A stretch of 64,000 nucleotides of DNA from Apis mellifera (Eukaryota; Arthropoda; Insecta; Hymenoptera; Apidae), in contig NC_037652.1 of NCBI RefSeq assembly GCF_003254395.2, forward strand, positions 4,365,001-4,429,000. Reading direction: 5' to 3'. The translations under genes and the position numbers were made by a program. Position 1 is the stretch's first letter. The number at the start of each line of letters is the position of its first letter. Under the pieces are notes generated by a model. The model saw only the letters and a list, made by a program, of their open reading frames with translations, did no database searches and had not been told where the DNA came from. Positions 28,801-41,700 of this stretch are shown here, one piece after another.

Positions 28801-29865
28801 TAATCCGAGGCAGCCAGCCACGCGTCCTCCACGCCGCTGTTATTCTTCCTCCGCTTCTATATATTGGCGCGTGTGAGAAACGCAAGAATGCGTTTTATGC
28901 ATACGGAATATATAATACGTAAGAAAATCCGATTCCAGGAAACGATTTCCTCGCCTTTGAACTCTGTCCACTCGTATCTATCCCCTTCTAATTTTGGATC
29001 GAGGGAATAATATTTGGAGGAAGAGGAGAGGGGATCTTGTTCGAGTCTCGAGCATTCTGCCGGGCGAGGAGACAGTTGGATATTCGAGAACGTATATTTT
29101 CGATGGTGTTATTATTATTCGAGAGGCGCCTTTGATTCGATCCTCTTTCCCTCCGGATCGGTTGTTGACGTTCGATCCGAGTGATGAGGTTTGGGGAAAA
29201 TAAGGGAAGAGAAATATCCAGAGATTTCTACATCCCCCTCATCTTTTCTTTTCTTTCTTTTCGGGAAAATAGAAATTCGTAGAGGAGAGAGAGAGAGAGA
29301 GAGATAAAGTTGAACACGTGTCGATTGATCGTCGATTAATTCGGATGAAATAGTTATCGAAATCGCGGCACAGATATAAAATTGATGACGCGCGCTAATT
29401 CCTTATTAGTAAACATTCATAGCGTCATCCCGTAGTGTTGAATCGGATAATCATCCCTTCGATGATTCGACGAGCGGATACCAATTCAAAGATACCCAAA
29501 GTCCCGTGGCAAACAAATGGAACGCGCGTATCTCGAATATTTATTAATAATAACACGATTCTTAAAAATTGATCTGGAAGAATCCTCCTCCCGATTTTAC
29601 TTTCCATCCACAGTTTCTCGAATCGTGTATCGATTGGACCGGAACCGGATGGATTTTCGACAACCATTAACTCGGTACCGCAAACAACACGATGCGAGAT
29701 CGTAAAGCGCCGACCAAACCACGAGCGCAACGAGTTCAGTGGAGCAGTGGGGGTGGGGAGGGGGCGAGATTGGTACACCAGAAACTATCGCACGCCGCAA
29801 CCGCACAATATTCGAAGGCACGAAGTTCCATCAAACGGTGTATACACCGTGAAAAGCGGATCGAT

Positions 29866-29903
<38 letters not shown>

Positions 29904-30515
29904 ACCGTAGAAACGTACATACCTCGACAACATCGCCAAGTCGGCCGACGCTTGATGACCGAGCAAAGGGTTCGCCGCGGCGTCGGTGGGCGGCGAGAAA
30001 GTGGACGCGGGGCTCGTGGTGCTGGTAGCGCATCCGATCCCCATGCTGTTGCTCCTGTTCTCGACCGCGTGGCCGAGGCTCGAGGCGCCCCTCTGGCCGC
30101 CCGAGAATCTCAAGGACGTCGGAGACGAGAGGCCACCCCTCGCCGGGCTGTCGTCGCAGGACGAGCCGATCCTCTGCGCGTTTTGCGCGTTGTGGGGCAA
30201 CGGCGAGCCCCTGTCCACGTCCGACGATTGCCTCTCGGCCGAGACGGTGGACGTCGAATCGATGGGTGGCGATTCCGGCCTCCCAAGGATGCTGGATATG
30301 CTGAAGGACGTGTACTGGGGGTTGCAGGCAGGCCTCAAGGCGGGTTTGCCCACGTCGAAGCTGAACGAGTGGTGGTTGTTCAAACCGCAACCGGATTTCC
30401 CGTTTTTCTCCTCCCTGAGGAGAAGCTCGGCCGGCGTCGAGCTGCTCCTCGACCCCTCCAACTCGAGATCCTCCTCGGACACGACCGACACCTCGATCTC
30501 CGTTTCGCCGGACAT
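16296..30515 (-). CDS. Hmx: Hmx (H6/Nkx5-type) homeobox transcription factor, three exons, 595 aa
   Basis: Nuclear sequence-specific DNA-binding protein; Hmx genes pattern neural and sensory tissue in animals (family knowledge). Joining 30515-29923, 21123-20777 and 17143-16296 gives 1788 nt, 596 codons with stop, no internal stop and compatible phases at both junctions. An EH1-like motif FSISSILGR (71-79) is expected to bind Groucho. A Gln/His-rich patch lies at 226-237 and GWPFPW at 274-279. An acidic stretch follows residue 314 and a run of 14 Gly lies at 373-386. The homeodomain is at 405-464 (Trp452, Gln454 and Asn455 at positions 48, 50 and 51), followed by the Hmx-diagnostic segment to RVPILYHE (482-489). 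A Gly-Val repeat, His-rich run and poly-Pro tail end the protein. ATG 30515 is the only ATG in the open frame upstream (stop at 30654-30656) and has A at -3. Confidence 0.95.
16692..16871 (-). other. Hmx: Homeodomain-coding segment of Hmx
   Basis: Sixty codons from KKKTRTVFSRSQV through WFQNRRNKWKRQL. Helix 3 reads TQVKIWFQNRRNKWKR. Gln at position 50 and Asn at 51 are both present, so DNA binding should be intact. The segment is nearly the same as I recall for vertebrate and fly Hmx proteins. Confidence 0.97.
17144..20776 (-). other. Hmx intron 2
   Basis: Phase 1 intron of 3633 bp with GT at 20776-20775 and AG at 17145-17144. The transcript-order beginning of the intron is occupied by a four-copy ~162-bp tandem repeat (20117-20760). 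The rest is moderately AT-rich and has a (TA)n run near 19808-19835. No extra exon was seen. Confidence 0.85.
20117..20760. repeat. Tandem repeat, four copies of ~158-164 bp, in Hmx intron 2
   Basis: The phrase TCGTTTCACATCTCGATC or a near variant recurs at about 20117, 20281, 20439 and 20603, giving periods of 164, 158 and 164 bp. Other shared blocks are CAACGAATCGACAAATTC and CGATTCTTTCGATTCCG. Copies differ by a few bases and short indels. The array stops 16 bp before the Hmx exon 2 splice donor. Confidence 0.92.
20777..21123 (-). CDS. Hmx: Hmx exon 2
   Basis: The acceptor reads TTTGCAG before 21123 and the donor is GTGAGT from 20776. The exon encodes residues 199-313 and the first base of Asp314. 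It contains a hydrophobic segment with a Gly-Val run, a Gln/His-rich patch and the GWPFPW motif. The end, SFPQR, joins in frame to the acidic start of exon 3. Two other frames are open over the same stretch but fit neither splice phase. Confidence 0.9.
21124..29922 (-). other. Hmx intron 1
   Basis: Phase 2 intron of 8799 bp with GT at 29922-29921 and AG at 21125-21124. It contains purine-rich tracts (about 21565-21665 and 26430-26730), (TA)n and (GA)n repeats, and a 19-bp-stem hairpin at 25541-25600. No coding exon is supportable. Large first introns of homeobox genes often hold enhancers, but none is demonstrated here. Confidence 0.85.
25541..25600 (+). repeat. Inverted repeat, 19-bp stem with 22-nt loop
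   Basis: TAAATCCTCTACTTGGCTT (25541-25559) pairs with AGGCCAAGTGGAGGATTTA (25582-25600), with two G-U pairs when read as plus-strand RNA. A 5x5 internal loop follows outward, then about six more pairs. It lies in Hmx intron 1, on the strand opposite to the Hmx transcript. Confidence 0.8.
29923..30515 (-). CDS. Hmx: Hmx exon 1 (N-terminus, EH1-like motif)
   Basis: This exon encodes residues 1-197 plus two bases of Arg198 and ends at a GTATGT donor (GT at 29922-29921). It starts MSGETEIEVSVVSEED, is acidic and then Ser/Pro-rich, and carries the EH1-like FSISSILGR at 30305-30279. The end, ASADLAMLS, joins in frame to RLGLMSSLIAGRYP of exon 2. The start codon is an inference from reading-frame limits. 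Confidence 0.9.
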
Positions 30516-31435
30516 GATTGGCGAGTCGAACGTATCGCGGGCGGACGAGGCTGCGTCGAGTTGCGTGTCCACGATGATGCAAGAGCGGTCACCTCTCGTC
30601 CCGCGGCCGAGCACGAAAGCGGCGTGGTCCCGTTGCACTGGCGGCCCGTCCCGTCAGAAGGGCGGCACGACCATGGACGACGACGACGACGGTGCGACGG
30701 CTGGTGGGCGACACAGTCTATCCGACACGCGGAGCGGCTCGAAGCGCGGCTCGCGTCGCATATCAGGCGTGGATGTTTTTGGCGCGGCGCGAGTGGTGGC
30801 CGCGATGCGGTGAACGCGATCGCGTCGGCTAGCGGGCACGTCGCGTCGCCTCCGACGGCAGGCGGACGTCGTGGCGGATCGGTCGGTCGCGCGACATTCG
30901 TAAGCGATACCCTGGACGACAGGATGACGAGGAGACGAGACACTTGGAGGGCTCACCCTTTCGAGAGCCACCCTCTTTCGGAGCCTCCCTCTCGTCCTTC
31001 AACCGCCTCTCTCATCCACCACCACCTTTTCCGTCTTTATTTCTACGCGCGCGTATGCGTGCGTGAGCGTGTGTGTCACGCAAGTGTCTCTCTGCCAGCG
31101 CGCAAGTGTGCGTGCGTGCGTGTGTGTGTACACTCCTCCTCCTCCTGCTCCTACCACCGCCGCCCACCACCCTGACACGTAGCCGTTTCTCCTCTCTTCC
31201 ACCGACCGATCTCCTCTTCCCCTCCTCGCCCGCTAGTCCATTCGCGAGACGTTCCCGTGCGTGTAAAACCGCGAAGAGTAACACGAAGTCACTTCCTCGA
31301 GTCACTTTCTCTACCACTGATCGTTAATCACACTCTTCCCTTCTTCTCTTCCTTCTCGAGGTTCGTTCCGTTCACGAGGACCGATGGGATCGATGGAGGA
31401 TGTTACTACGTGTTGCTACGTGACCGAACCATTTA

Positions 31436-31443
31436 TTTATATA
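31436..31443 (-). promoter_or_regulatory. Possible TATA box for Hmx
   Basis: The minus strand reads TATATAAA, an exact TATAWAAR match, about 920 bp upstream of the Hmx ATG. If used, it would give an unspliced leader of about 0.9 kb. No clear initiator was found at the right distance, and TA-rich octamers occur by chance, so this is a weak call. Confidence 0.2.
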
Positions 31444-32856
31444 CGTATACACTGCAGCGTTTACACGCGCGAGCACGGCGGGGGCGATACGATTTTTCCA
31501 AGTTTCGAAACGAACCACCACCACGTCGATTCACCACGAGGGATAGTATCCGGCGGACACCACTCGCGATTGTTGTTTGGGGGTCGCGCGAACGCTCGTG
31601 AAAATGCGGGGTGTATGCCCGGAGTATCGTATATGATGGACTGCGGACGGCCACTGTGCTCGCACTAAGGGGTAGGAAAACGGCAGAGAAACCACAGGTC
31701 ACACCAACGTACGGCCTTACTCGAACATTCGCGCACGCAGCGTCACGGAGCGCGCGGAGCGACGTAGTGAAAGCGGTGGAGACGAGGCGGAGTGCGAGCG
31801 AGATGGGTGGAGGGATCCAGCGACGAGGGAGAGAGAGAGGGAGAGGGGGAGAAAGAAAGGAGGAGAAGGAGAAAGGAGACGAGGGTAGTAGTAGGCAAGC
31901 TCGAGAGAGAGAGAGAGAGAGAGGGGGAAGGAGAAGATGGAGACGGAGAAGAAGGACAGAGTGTGGAGTCACGCTTCGAGAGTCACGGGGTGGTAGTGTT
32001 GTGCGCGTCGGATGGATAGGCGACTGGCGAAGGACGGACGTACGGCACGAGGGGATGGTTGGAACGAGAGGGATGAACGAGCCGGCCGACGCTCGTGGTG
32101 GGGACGGCCGGAGAGGACGGCTGAGCTTGGCAACTTGGCCGAAGGGGTGTCGCGGTTGGGGGGAGGAGGAGGGGGAGGCGCAGGGGGCGGGGCGAACGGG
32201 CCGCCGTGGGGGATGGATGTCGCGATTTCTCATAGGGTGGAGGCGCGATCGATGACTCGTGGCGGAGTGTATCCGGCACGGGGGTAGCGGCGGGCGCGGG
32301 CCAATCGCGTGAGCCGCGCAGTCCTTAACTCGAAAGATACTCGGCCCTCCGACGATCCTGCGGAACGATCGTGGAACGGCGGAGGGGAGGAGGGGGGAGG
32401 GGTGGACGACTGGCGGTTGCCTCGTCGCCTACCACCCCGTATCCTACCTACCACCACCTCCTCTGCCCAAGCGCGGCGCAGGAGGAGGAGGAGGAGGAGG
32501 GTGGGGATAACACACAACTCCGCTGGCTGGTGGCCGTGCCTCGCCGTGTTACTTATCCATTATAACACTCCAAGATCTTGATTTAAGCCTGCAGCCAGCG
32601 GTGAGCTTTTAACCAATTAGCCTTTATAGCCTACCTCCTCCCCCTCGACACCCCGTTCACTAGTACTCTCCACTACTACTACCCCGTGTGCTGCTCCAGC
32701 CTCCCTCTCCCCCTCCTCCCCCTTCCGTCCTTTCCGCCCCCGCCACCCCCCTCGTCCTCGCGAACGCGCGCGTTCGTCAGCCATACCCCCTGCCCCCCTG
32801 TATCTGTATCTCCCTCTCTCTCTCCCTCTCTGTCCGCCCGCCCATTTTAGCTCGCC

Positions 32857-32894
32857 TCTCCTCCTCCCTCCTCCTCCTCCTCCTCCTCCTCCTC
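32857..32894. repeat. (TCC)n microsatellite
   Basis: CCT/TCC units upstream of Hmx, inside a longer pyrimidine tract. Confidence 0.9.
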
Positions 32895-33087
32895 GCTCTC
32901 TCGTGTCCCTAACCGGTGCGCCACACCGATAGTAGTTGCCGTGCACCTATATTCTGCCATTCTATACCAACGTCCTCGCCGCAGTCGCGCGATGTACCCA
33001 CCTAATCTACTGCTTCTCTCCCTTCCACCGCCTCCAACCCTCTAGTTACCTCTATCCGTTAACTCCCTCTTTTTCTTCGCCGTGACT

Positions 33088-33130
<43 letters not shown>

Positions 33131-36096
33131 GAAGTTCTCGTTCCCTCATAACCACATGCATTATGCGCGTCGGTGTATCAGAGCCGCGTATTCGCGCGTG
33201 CAAATAACCCGAGGAGAGCACAGGATAGCAGGGGAAGGGGGAGGGTGAGTTCTCCCCGTCGGTTCTCTCGTCGTCGCGTTTAAATACGCTCCGGTGACGG
33301 AAATTAAGAGTGGACCAGCCGCGATACCGACTTTATCAACGATTTCTCTCTTCTCCATCTCTCGGATATCTCAGGGTATATACTCGGGAGGAGGGGGAGG
33401 AGGAGTGATTTTGTCGTTTTCGTGATATCGACGTCGATACTCCGATGATCGAAGTGACGATAACCGATTCTTTCTTTTCCTTTCTCTTTTTAAATAAAAT
33501 AGTTTATTACTATTATCTGTTGATAAAATACAAAATACGTAGATATAGATACGAAAAATCTCGTAGCTCCTATTCGTTACTTTTACAAAGATATTAAGAT
33601 TCTTAAGACATCAAACGGACAGAATCGAATGGTTGACCAAACTCACCACCGCGAGAATTAACCTTGCAATCTGCCCTAAAACCGTAAAACATCGATGATC
33701 CTCCGTAACAATTTTCCTCGCAAGTAAAAAAAAAAAAAAGAAAGAAAGAAAGAAAGAAACATCTCTCGACGTAATTCGCGCGATAAAGGATGGAAATCGT
33801 TTGGAATCCCATCCTCCCTTCCACGAAGGAATCGGCGAAGGAAGGGCCGGCCGACGAGTCCGGAGGGCTCCTTTAACGACCCTTTCATCCCCGACGTTAA
33901 CAAAACGCGCGCGTTGCGCGGCATAATGGGCCGATCCTCGCCGCGGATCCACCCGGAAGGGCAGAGAAGCGATTCGGCCGGCCGCGTGAAAGGGCGCCAC
34001 GAAGTTTGTACGACGAGGAAAGTAGTAGGAGAGAATGATTACACCGACTGAAGGTCCCCTTCCGAAAAAAAAAAAAAAGGGTCAAACGCGTCTCAGGCTG
34101 CGCGTGGAAGGAGCCTGCGACCTGAGTGACAAGCAAAGCGACAAAGCGATACCGTTCACGTGTCTCTCTCTCATTCTCCCTCCCCCTCCTCTTACCTCGA
34201 AGTAACGAGAAACCGTTGACCAACCCCCGGAGAAACGAGCGGAAACGCGGCAGAGACGCGGCTCCAGTTTCAATGTAACGAGGTTATATCGAGACGTTGC
34301 ACATTCATACATTCCCAATCGTGCCGAACTACCGTAATAACTCCCATAATAACACGGGGATAATCCGTGTTTTGGATCGATGCGATTAGATTAGTTCAAG
34401 TTTCTCTTTTTTTTTTTTTAATAATAATGATGAATTAAGGGAAGAAGAAAAAAAAATGCGGTAAAGGCTAACTAGACCTCTCGATTGTATCCATGAGAAA
34501 AAAAAAAAAAAAAGAAAAATCACTTTTTCTACGCGGAAACATCGGCGGCACCGAAACGGGCACCGACGGGCCAGGCGGTCCTTGTGTTGTCCGCATTTTA
34601 CTTTGTGCCCGATGCGTAAGAGGATTATGTACATCCTCTCTTCCTCCTTCTGTCGAGCGACGAACAGGGATAGACACTTCTAAACGAGACGAGAAGAGAG
34701 ACAGAGAGGAGAGATTCCCTCGAACGATGCTGGAAAGATGGAAACGAAAGAGAGAAACTAATAAACGGAATAAGACGCGACGGAGGAGGACAGAGATGGG
34801 CGGAGCAGGGTGAGGTAAGTGGTGGATATGCTTCACTTTTCACGGGGGCGCCATTGTTCCCTATTATCCGGCGTGATTAGTCGATGATGCAGGTAAGCTG
34901 CCACGGGGGGTCCCCATTATACCGCGGCACAACTCGCTCATCCGCGAACCGGCGTGAGTCTCTCTCTCTCGGCCCACGAACGTTGCGGCCCTCCATCCTC
35001 TTGCAACGTGCCCTACATCCCTCCTTTTTTCTCTTCTTTCTTTTCTCTTTCTTTCCCCTCCATCCTTATGTATATACCTCGTACAACGAGCGTACAACGC
35101 ACGTTGCACCTCTATTTACGGGTCGAAGGCTCTTTCTCCGCGATGGACACCGGAATCGGTCGCCGACCTGCTGTGAAATTTATACTCTTAACGTGGGCCG
35201 CAACAATGATCCTCCTCCTTTCCCGTTTCTCCACGGCCGATTTGTATTATCGTTCAGGGCCCGGCCTTTATTCGCCTCGAAACGCGAATCTGCTTTACCG
35301 AGTAATTAGGCCGTGCGCCGACCGGTGTATCTCTCTCTCTCTCTCTTTTTCTCTCTCTCTTTCTCGATTCCGAACCGAGAGCCCGCACCTGGAAGATGGA
35401 TCGATCGTTGGAATCGATGGTGGGCAGGATCGATCCTCCTCGACCTCGTCGCTCGACTCGTCGTCGCCCGATGTTTTTAGTCCGTGGTTTATATATAAAC
35501 GTGTAATTGCGCTTATCCCGGGAATTCGTGAAATCGCAATTGATGAAGCTCGTTTCTGAATTTATCGGAGATTATAATATGCGAGGGAAACGAGAGGAGA
35601 GAATTCGTGTAAACAGGTGTTGCGAATTCGATCCGAACAAATTCGTTCCGATGTTTCTCCCTTCCTCTGGAAGAAGAGAGGTGCGCTCGTTTGTGATCGA
35701 ACATGATCGAGGCGAAACAAAAGTGACACGAACCAGAGAAAGAGACAAAGGAAGGGAAGAAGATTATTCTCCGTTGGCTAAGGTTAGATAACGACGAGCG
35801 ATTAACGACACAGCTTAAAACCTGGGACAAGGGCGGGATATAATGGGTAAACTGACGGAGGAAGGTCGTGGAACAAGGCGCCCTTTGGAAGGAAAACCTC
35901 CCTCTCTCCGTGCCAGGTTTAATACCTTGCATTAAATCTCTCGAGAGGTGAGCTCGACTAATTACTTGACGCCGTGATCGCGAATTAAAGAAGGAGGCTC
36001 ATTTTCGCGGGGTTTTCCTCCTCCCTCCTTTTGTCTCGTTGTCCCGGCTGGCGAAATCTTGGCCGATCGGATCCGGCGGAAGAAGGTAGCCTGCTC

Positions 36097-36142
36097 GGAG
36101 ATCTCTCTTTCGTTCGAAAAGAAAGATCGACGAGAGATCTCC
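36097..36142. repeat. Inverted repeat with 11-bp perfect arms
   Basis: GGAGATCTCTC (36097-36107) and GAGAGATCTCC (36132-36142) are exact reverse complements with a 24-nt loop. No role is evident. Confidence 0.75.
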
Positions 36143-38741
36143 TCTTGCTCCGCCGCTCGAGGAAAATTAAAGAGGACGGCCGAGTCGATCGGACTCGGTT
36201 AAGTTTGCTTAAGTTATTAAAAGGCAACTTTGGAATTTTTCCCGGTGGTTGTGGTGTTCGAACGTAGTCGAAAGTGGAGGGAAGTTCGATCGATTTTTTT
36301 TCCCCCTTTTTTTCTTTGAATTGGACGATTTTGCATTTGGGTAGATTTTAGTCAAAGCGATGAGATTATATATCTCGTGATATAATTTTGACGATATCAA
36401 CGTAAGTAATATTCCTCTTTTTGAAATGAATTAAATCGTCAACGATACTCGAATCACTCTTTTTTTTATCTCTTGATATATAATGATCGTTTTGAGACGA
36501 ATTAATATCGGACACGCAGTGATTATTTATTTACAATCGTACAAAAATTTTCTTCTTTTCTTTACATAATTCCTATATTACTATTATCGCAAGAAATTCG
36601 TGAAAAATATACGTCTATCTATTCAATTCGAACAATCGAATTAAAAAAAGTCGCCACTTTTTTCGAACATAACATAACAATTATTTTTCAGAAAAAATCG
36701 AATCCCTCCAATTAATCATTCTGATCCAATATCGTTGACGATCGATTTATTATCGCCCGAAAAAATCGTGCTCGAGAGACCAGAGATATAATAAGGGGGA
36801 GTGACTAACAGATAAGAGATAATTTTTAATCCCGCGGTCACGGTCCCCTGGATCTAAATTAAAATCGTCCGGGCGATATAATAGGGGGAGAGAGGGGGGA
36901 GGGGGAGTGACGAGATGTTGCGGTCAATAATGGCGTTTTCACGTTTTGACTGTCGACGCAAAGGGGGATCGACGCGATCTAAATTTCGGGGGTGAGAAGA
37001 GAATGGGAAGCGGAGAGGGGGGAGGGGTAGTAGTGTTAATGGACGAGGGCTAGTGTATTCCCTAAGGACAATCGTGCCGGTCAAATTAGGTAACTTTCCG
37101 TAAATAGCCAGGGTGGGTGTAGTATGGTGGCTCTCTCGTATAGCCGGGGGCGGCACGCCAAGAATTAAGGGTTGCTCGTCCCTCCTTTTGCTTTTCCTCC
37201 CCCCCCGAAAACCGCCTACGTGAAATCCTAATAATTACAGTACAATTCTTGGATGATAAAGATCGAGCTTGTGGACAATTCGTCCCGTCATCGAATTTTT
37301 ATTCATTTTCGAAACAACGATTCAATTTCTATTCGAAATTTTTCGATATTTAATTTTTTTTTTTAAGGGATCGATATTCTCGTTATCGATTTTACTTGTC
37401 TGGAAAAAAATGAAAAAAGAAATATATTTTTCACTTACGACACTCGACTGATTAGATATATCAGATAGGTCAATAATTGGCGGACACGTCGAGTTTATAC
37501 ATAGGCTATCAGGGCTTCATTATCATCCACCCACCCACTTCCCTTCCCCCTTTCCTTCCCCCACGAGCAAAAATTATGGGATGAATGAGCGATCAGGTGA
37601 AAAAGAGAGGTATCGTTATTTCGTCCCGCGGGGGAGGGAGAGGAGAGGGGGAAGGACGAACAATGCAAATGGAGTTGTTTGCCGGCCGGGTGCATTATGA
37701 TTATTTTAATAATGGGAACATTTCGCCGTGCGTTCGATGAAAAAAGCGAATTTAACGAAAAATTCACGGACGAGCCGCGATTATGACGGTACAATTACAT
37801 AAACAATACAGGCGCACGCGGAATAGGCGACCGTCGGTTCGTTACCATACACCTCCCCTCCCCCTCCCCCTCCCCCTCTCCCTCGCATAAATATAATATT
37901 AATACAAAAGGAGCAAAAATTGTCGGACATTTTACGAACAGGGGATATCATTTTGTACAAAAGCGAGTCGATCCATCAAAATGTTCGATTTCATTTAAAA
38001 ACGGCAACACGCATCCTCCTTATCCAACATTATAAATGAACAATAATTATTCGCGATCTCGCTGTGAATACATCTCGCGATTAATTAAAAAAGTTTCGAC
38101 GTTGCGTGCGTGAGTGCGTGCGTGCGTGTGCGTGTGCGTGCGGGGAGAAAAATCCTTCCTATGCAGGGACTCGAACGAAATATAAAAAATAGAAAAAAGA
38201 AAGAAAAGAAAAAAAAAGGAAAAGAAGGAAGAAAGAAAAATAGAGGGAAGAGAAAGGAGCTGAAAAGGAAAAGAAGAAAAAAAAGAAAAAAAGGAGCGGA
38301 GGGGAAAAGAGCGGAAGAAACGAATACATAGCGGAGCGTCGGTTTTTCGAAAAACTCAATCTTTGATATTCGTTTCGCGAGAAGAGGAAACATTACGCTG
38401 TATCCATAATAGAACGCGTGCATTTCACAAAACCAATAAAAACGCGGCGAATAAAAGCAACGCGAAGAATTCTCGCGGTATTTCGAATCGTATCTGATTC
38501 GAACGCGAAATTTCCTTTTAACTCTTTGTGTAGCTTGTGAGTGTATTACCTTTTTTTTTTTTTCTTTTTTTTCGTATTACCTTTCTTTTTTTTACTTTCT
38601 CCCTGCTCGATTCGATATCAGAATATTATTCGAATCGAAATTAGCGTGTGGAATAATTATCTGTACACTGATATTTTGGAACATATTTTTGCGAATCGAA
38701 CGATATTTTTTTAAACCGATATTAATTTCCGGAATTTCTAA

Positions 38742-38768
38742 CAATAATAATAATAATAATAATAATAA
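38742..38768. repeat. (AAT)n microsatellite
   Basis: Eight to nine AAT units without interruption. Confidence 0.9.
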
Positions 38769-41700
38769 AATGGGACGTTTCAGATTTGCTTCGATTTCGA
38801 GGAGATTTCGTGAGGCGAGGGTCGATCGAGAAAATTAATTCTCAATGACAAAAAGAGAGAGAGAGAGAGACAATGGAGAGAGACAATAAGAGAAAGAGTT
38901 AAATTACCACGAAAATTATTCCCACCGACTTAACTCCCTTCAGAGGACCGCGAGGACCGTGAAGTTCCTATACATCCTCCCGGCCGCCATTGTCTTTTTC
39001 CGCGCACATTTTCCAGATGTATTTCCTACGGTTCTTCAGCCGGGCCGGAAGGAAGCCGGAAAAATTCCTCGGACCGGGCGTTTGCCCATCAGAGCCCACG
39101 AAAAGTCGTAGTTTCGACCCTCGAGACTTAAAGCTTACACGCACACCCCTGTCGAAATGCGTGTCTCCTCCATGTACAAACTGAGCGACAAATTTTTTAG
39201 CCCAAGTTTGTTTCAATTTTCATCAAATACAAGCTTCGAATCTCACACACATTTTTCCACATTACGTTTATTTATTTTTTAAATAATATTTTAGACAGGT
39301 ATTTAATTCGTGCAAGTTTCTTTTTTTTCTAAGGTATGTAAAGAGAAGAAAAATAATATTTTATACATATATGTATATACACATAGGAGGAAACGGAGGA
39401 GCAGAGAGATTCGACGACGATTGTGATGATTAAATCGCGTGTTTAATGGAAATGTGTTTAATCACGTGTCGGAAGTGGAGGTCGGTAAATAAGTTTGGGC
39501 CGATACACTTTATCGATCGGATCTGCACGTAATGCGGCGTGAAAAACTAGCGGAGTCCTAAGAGGTCTCGGGGGAACATTAAAGTTAATTGATCTCTTAA
39601 TTTGAGAAATTTCTACCAGTCCATAAACTCTGAACAGCCATGTCGACTTTAATGTAACTTTCTACTTAACTATATTGGATATATAGTGAAAATTTTAGGA
39701 GTTGAAGTAAGACGAAAACCGTAACTTTCTTTCGGACAAACGATCGCATATCGTTATAAATTTTAAATTATTCGAATAGTCGAACAGTAGGTGAAATTTT
39801 TCCACTTGTAGGAAAGAATGAAACAAAAATACAGAAATATTTTAGCGAAGAAAAAATCACATTTATCTCAGAAATTTCAAAAATACGAATAATCTCTTCA
39901 ACCAACCAAGAGAATGGAATATCAGAATATTATTCTTTTTTCATTTCAGACATTGCACGATTAAAAATATAAACTTTCTCTATATCATCACAATTATTAC
40001 TAATTCGCTTCCCCCACGAAAAAATAAAATCGTACAGAGAGAACCTTTTCTCAATAACCCATCCACTTTTGCCGCAACAGAAAGAAATCCTCGTCGCCCT
40101 AATTTCGAGATCGAGCGACGAAATAATCGAAAAACAATTGATACGGCGATATTCCTCGACTGGCAAAAAACCGAAACCAAAAACAAAAAAAAAAAGCGGG
40201 AAAAAAAAGGAAGGGAAAAAAAAAAAATCCCACAAAAAAAAATCACTTTGGCCACGTATAACAAGCATGGACGTCCAGTAGCGGCGATTCATCGACGCGA
40301 TAACCCGCGCGACAACTCCCCCAAGTATCGTTTCCATTTCGGTCAAGCCATTCTCGTCTCTCTTTATCCCGCGTCGGCTCAAGCGATGGCGCCCGCTCTC
40401 CACATTAATCCCGCGAACCGCTCGCGTAAAACTTTTGAACGCGGCGTGTACGTAAGCGCGCGCGTATGTATGCGCGAGCTTGCTTGTGCACACAAGCAAA
40501 GGAAAAGAAAAAAAAAAAAAGGAAAGGAAAGGAAAGGAAAGGAAACACACGGTCCACGGGGTTTCGGTATTCGCCCCGTTTCGGCCCGTTTTCTGGCAAA
40601 CCGAGCGCGCTCGCGACCGAAACCGAGGCGAGATAGAAGGGACGGGGAAGCTTGAAAGGATGGGGATGCAAGTTTCTTTGCTAGGCTGGAAATGGGTGTC
40701 TTGCGCGCGCTCGCGATGATTACGCGCGCGAAAGAAAGAAAGAGCGGGACAAAGAGGGTGGATGGCGCGGAGGAAGAAGAGAGTTGGAGGAGGAGAGAAG
40801 TGGAGAGGAGAGGGGATAGGCTGAGGTATACTACGACCCGGGTCTCCGGGTAGATATTGCCGCCCGGCTAAATGAAACCGCACGTGAAAAAACGCGGAGG
40901 AGAAAGGTGCAAGAGCGCTCCGGCGAATCGTCATCCCGACGCCTACTCGTTCGATTTTCTCTGCAGCAGCAGCAGCCACCTCCCTTCCCCTCCCCTACCC
41001 GATTCGGGAAATTCCAACGTTGCGCTGACGCTAAATCGAGCTCGACTCCTATCGTCCATCGATCCCTAAGATTAATCAACGCGTCTCGAGATCGGTGTTG
41101 AAGAGATTTTTGAAAAATGATTAGGTTGGATCGATAGTCTGAAGAAATGATTTCTATAAACAGATTTGACAAGCTTGGTTGTTAATATATTTATAATTGG
41201 GAATTGGAAAAATTTTTCCGAATTTTAATGACGTTTCGATATGAGAAAAATTCTGTTTATCTTGATATTAATAATCTTATTGTGTTTTAAATCCTGGGGA
41301 AGGGAGGGAGAGAAGGATGAAAATTTTCAAGCGGCGAAACGTTTTGCTCGACAACAGTTTAATAGGATAAATAAGATGGTAATTAATGGAGGAGTTGAAT
41401 AGATCGATTGTGCATTGAAGCCATTCCGGCATGAAAAGAATGTTCTGACGAAGTTAGAACCGCCTCCCTTCCGGTGTCCCTCCGCACAATACCCCTTCGA
41501 GCTTCCCTTGATCGTATCTCCGAAAGGGGTGGTTTATGACTGCGTTATTTGTCGCATGGTTGAGTTCACGCGAATGTTATCTGGCCTTCTTGTTGTGAAA
41601 AGTAAGTCGACTTTCATTCTCCCGTACACGAAAAAAAAAAAAAGATAATCTCGAAACCCGTACCCGTACACAAAGAGAGCCTGTATTACACAGACGAATT

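Larger units (their letters stand above)
30516..32940. other. GC- and CpG-rich 5' region of Hmx
   Basis: The DNA just upstream of the Hmx start codon is much richer in G+C and CpG than the window flanks. It carries alternating purine tracts (31790-31960, on the plus strand) and pyrimidine tracts (32640-32900). It presumably includes the 5' UTR and promoter. Long open frames on both strands, one of 407 codons on the plus strand at 29952-31175, follow from low stop-codon frequency and match no known domain. Confidence 0.55.

Noticed and set aside
29835..29850. 16-bp palindrome ACGGTGTATACACCGT near the Hmx exon 1 donor
   Set aside because: About one palindrome of this length is expected by chance in a window this size.
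29952..31175. 407-codon open frame on the plus strand
   Set aside because: It lies antisense to Hmx exon 1 and its GC-rich upstream region, has an Arg/Gly-rich composition and no domain. Hmx on the other strand has consistent splice sites and conserved motifs.
31433..32233. 266-codon minus-strand frame and 214-codon plus-strand frame upstream of Hmx
   Set aside because: Both come from the same purine/pyrimidine tract, giving Glu/Arg strings one way and Ser/Pro/Leu strings the other.
39576..39655. 10-bp inverted repeat ACATTAAAGT / ACTTTAATGT
   Set aside because: Arms are short and 60 bp apart with no extension, within chance expectation for AT-rich DNA.
39930..40979. 349-codon open frame on the minus strand
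   Set aside because: Translation is a patchwork of Phe/Ser/Arg-rich runs from A/T and purine tracts with no domain or plausible start context, and no splice structure extends it.
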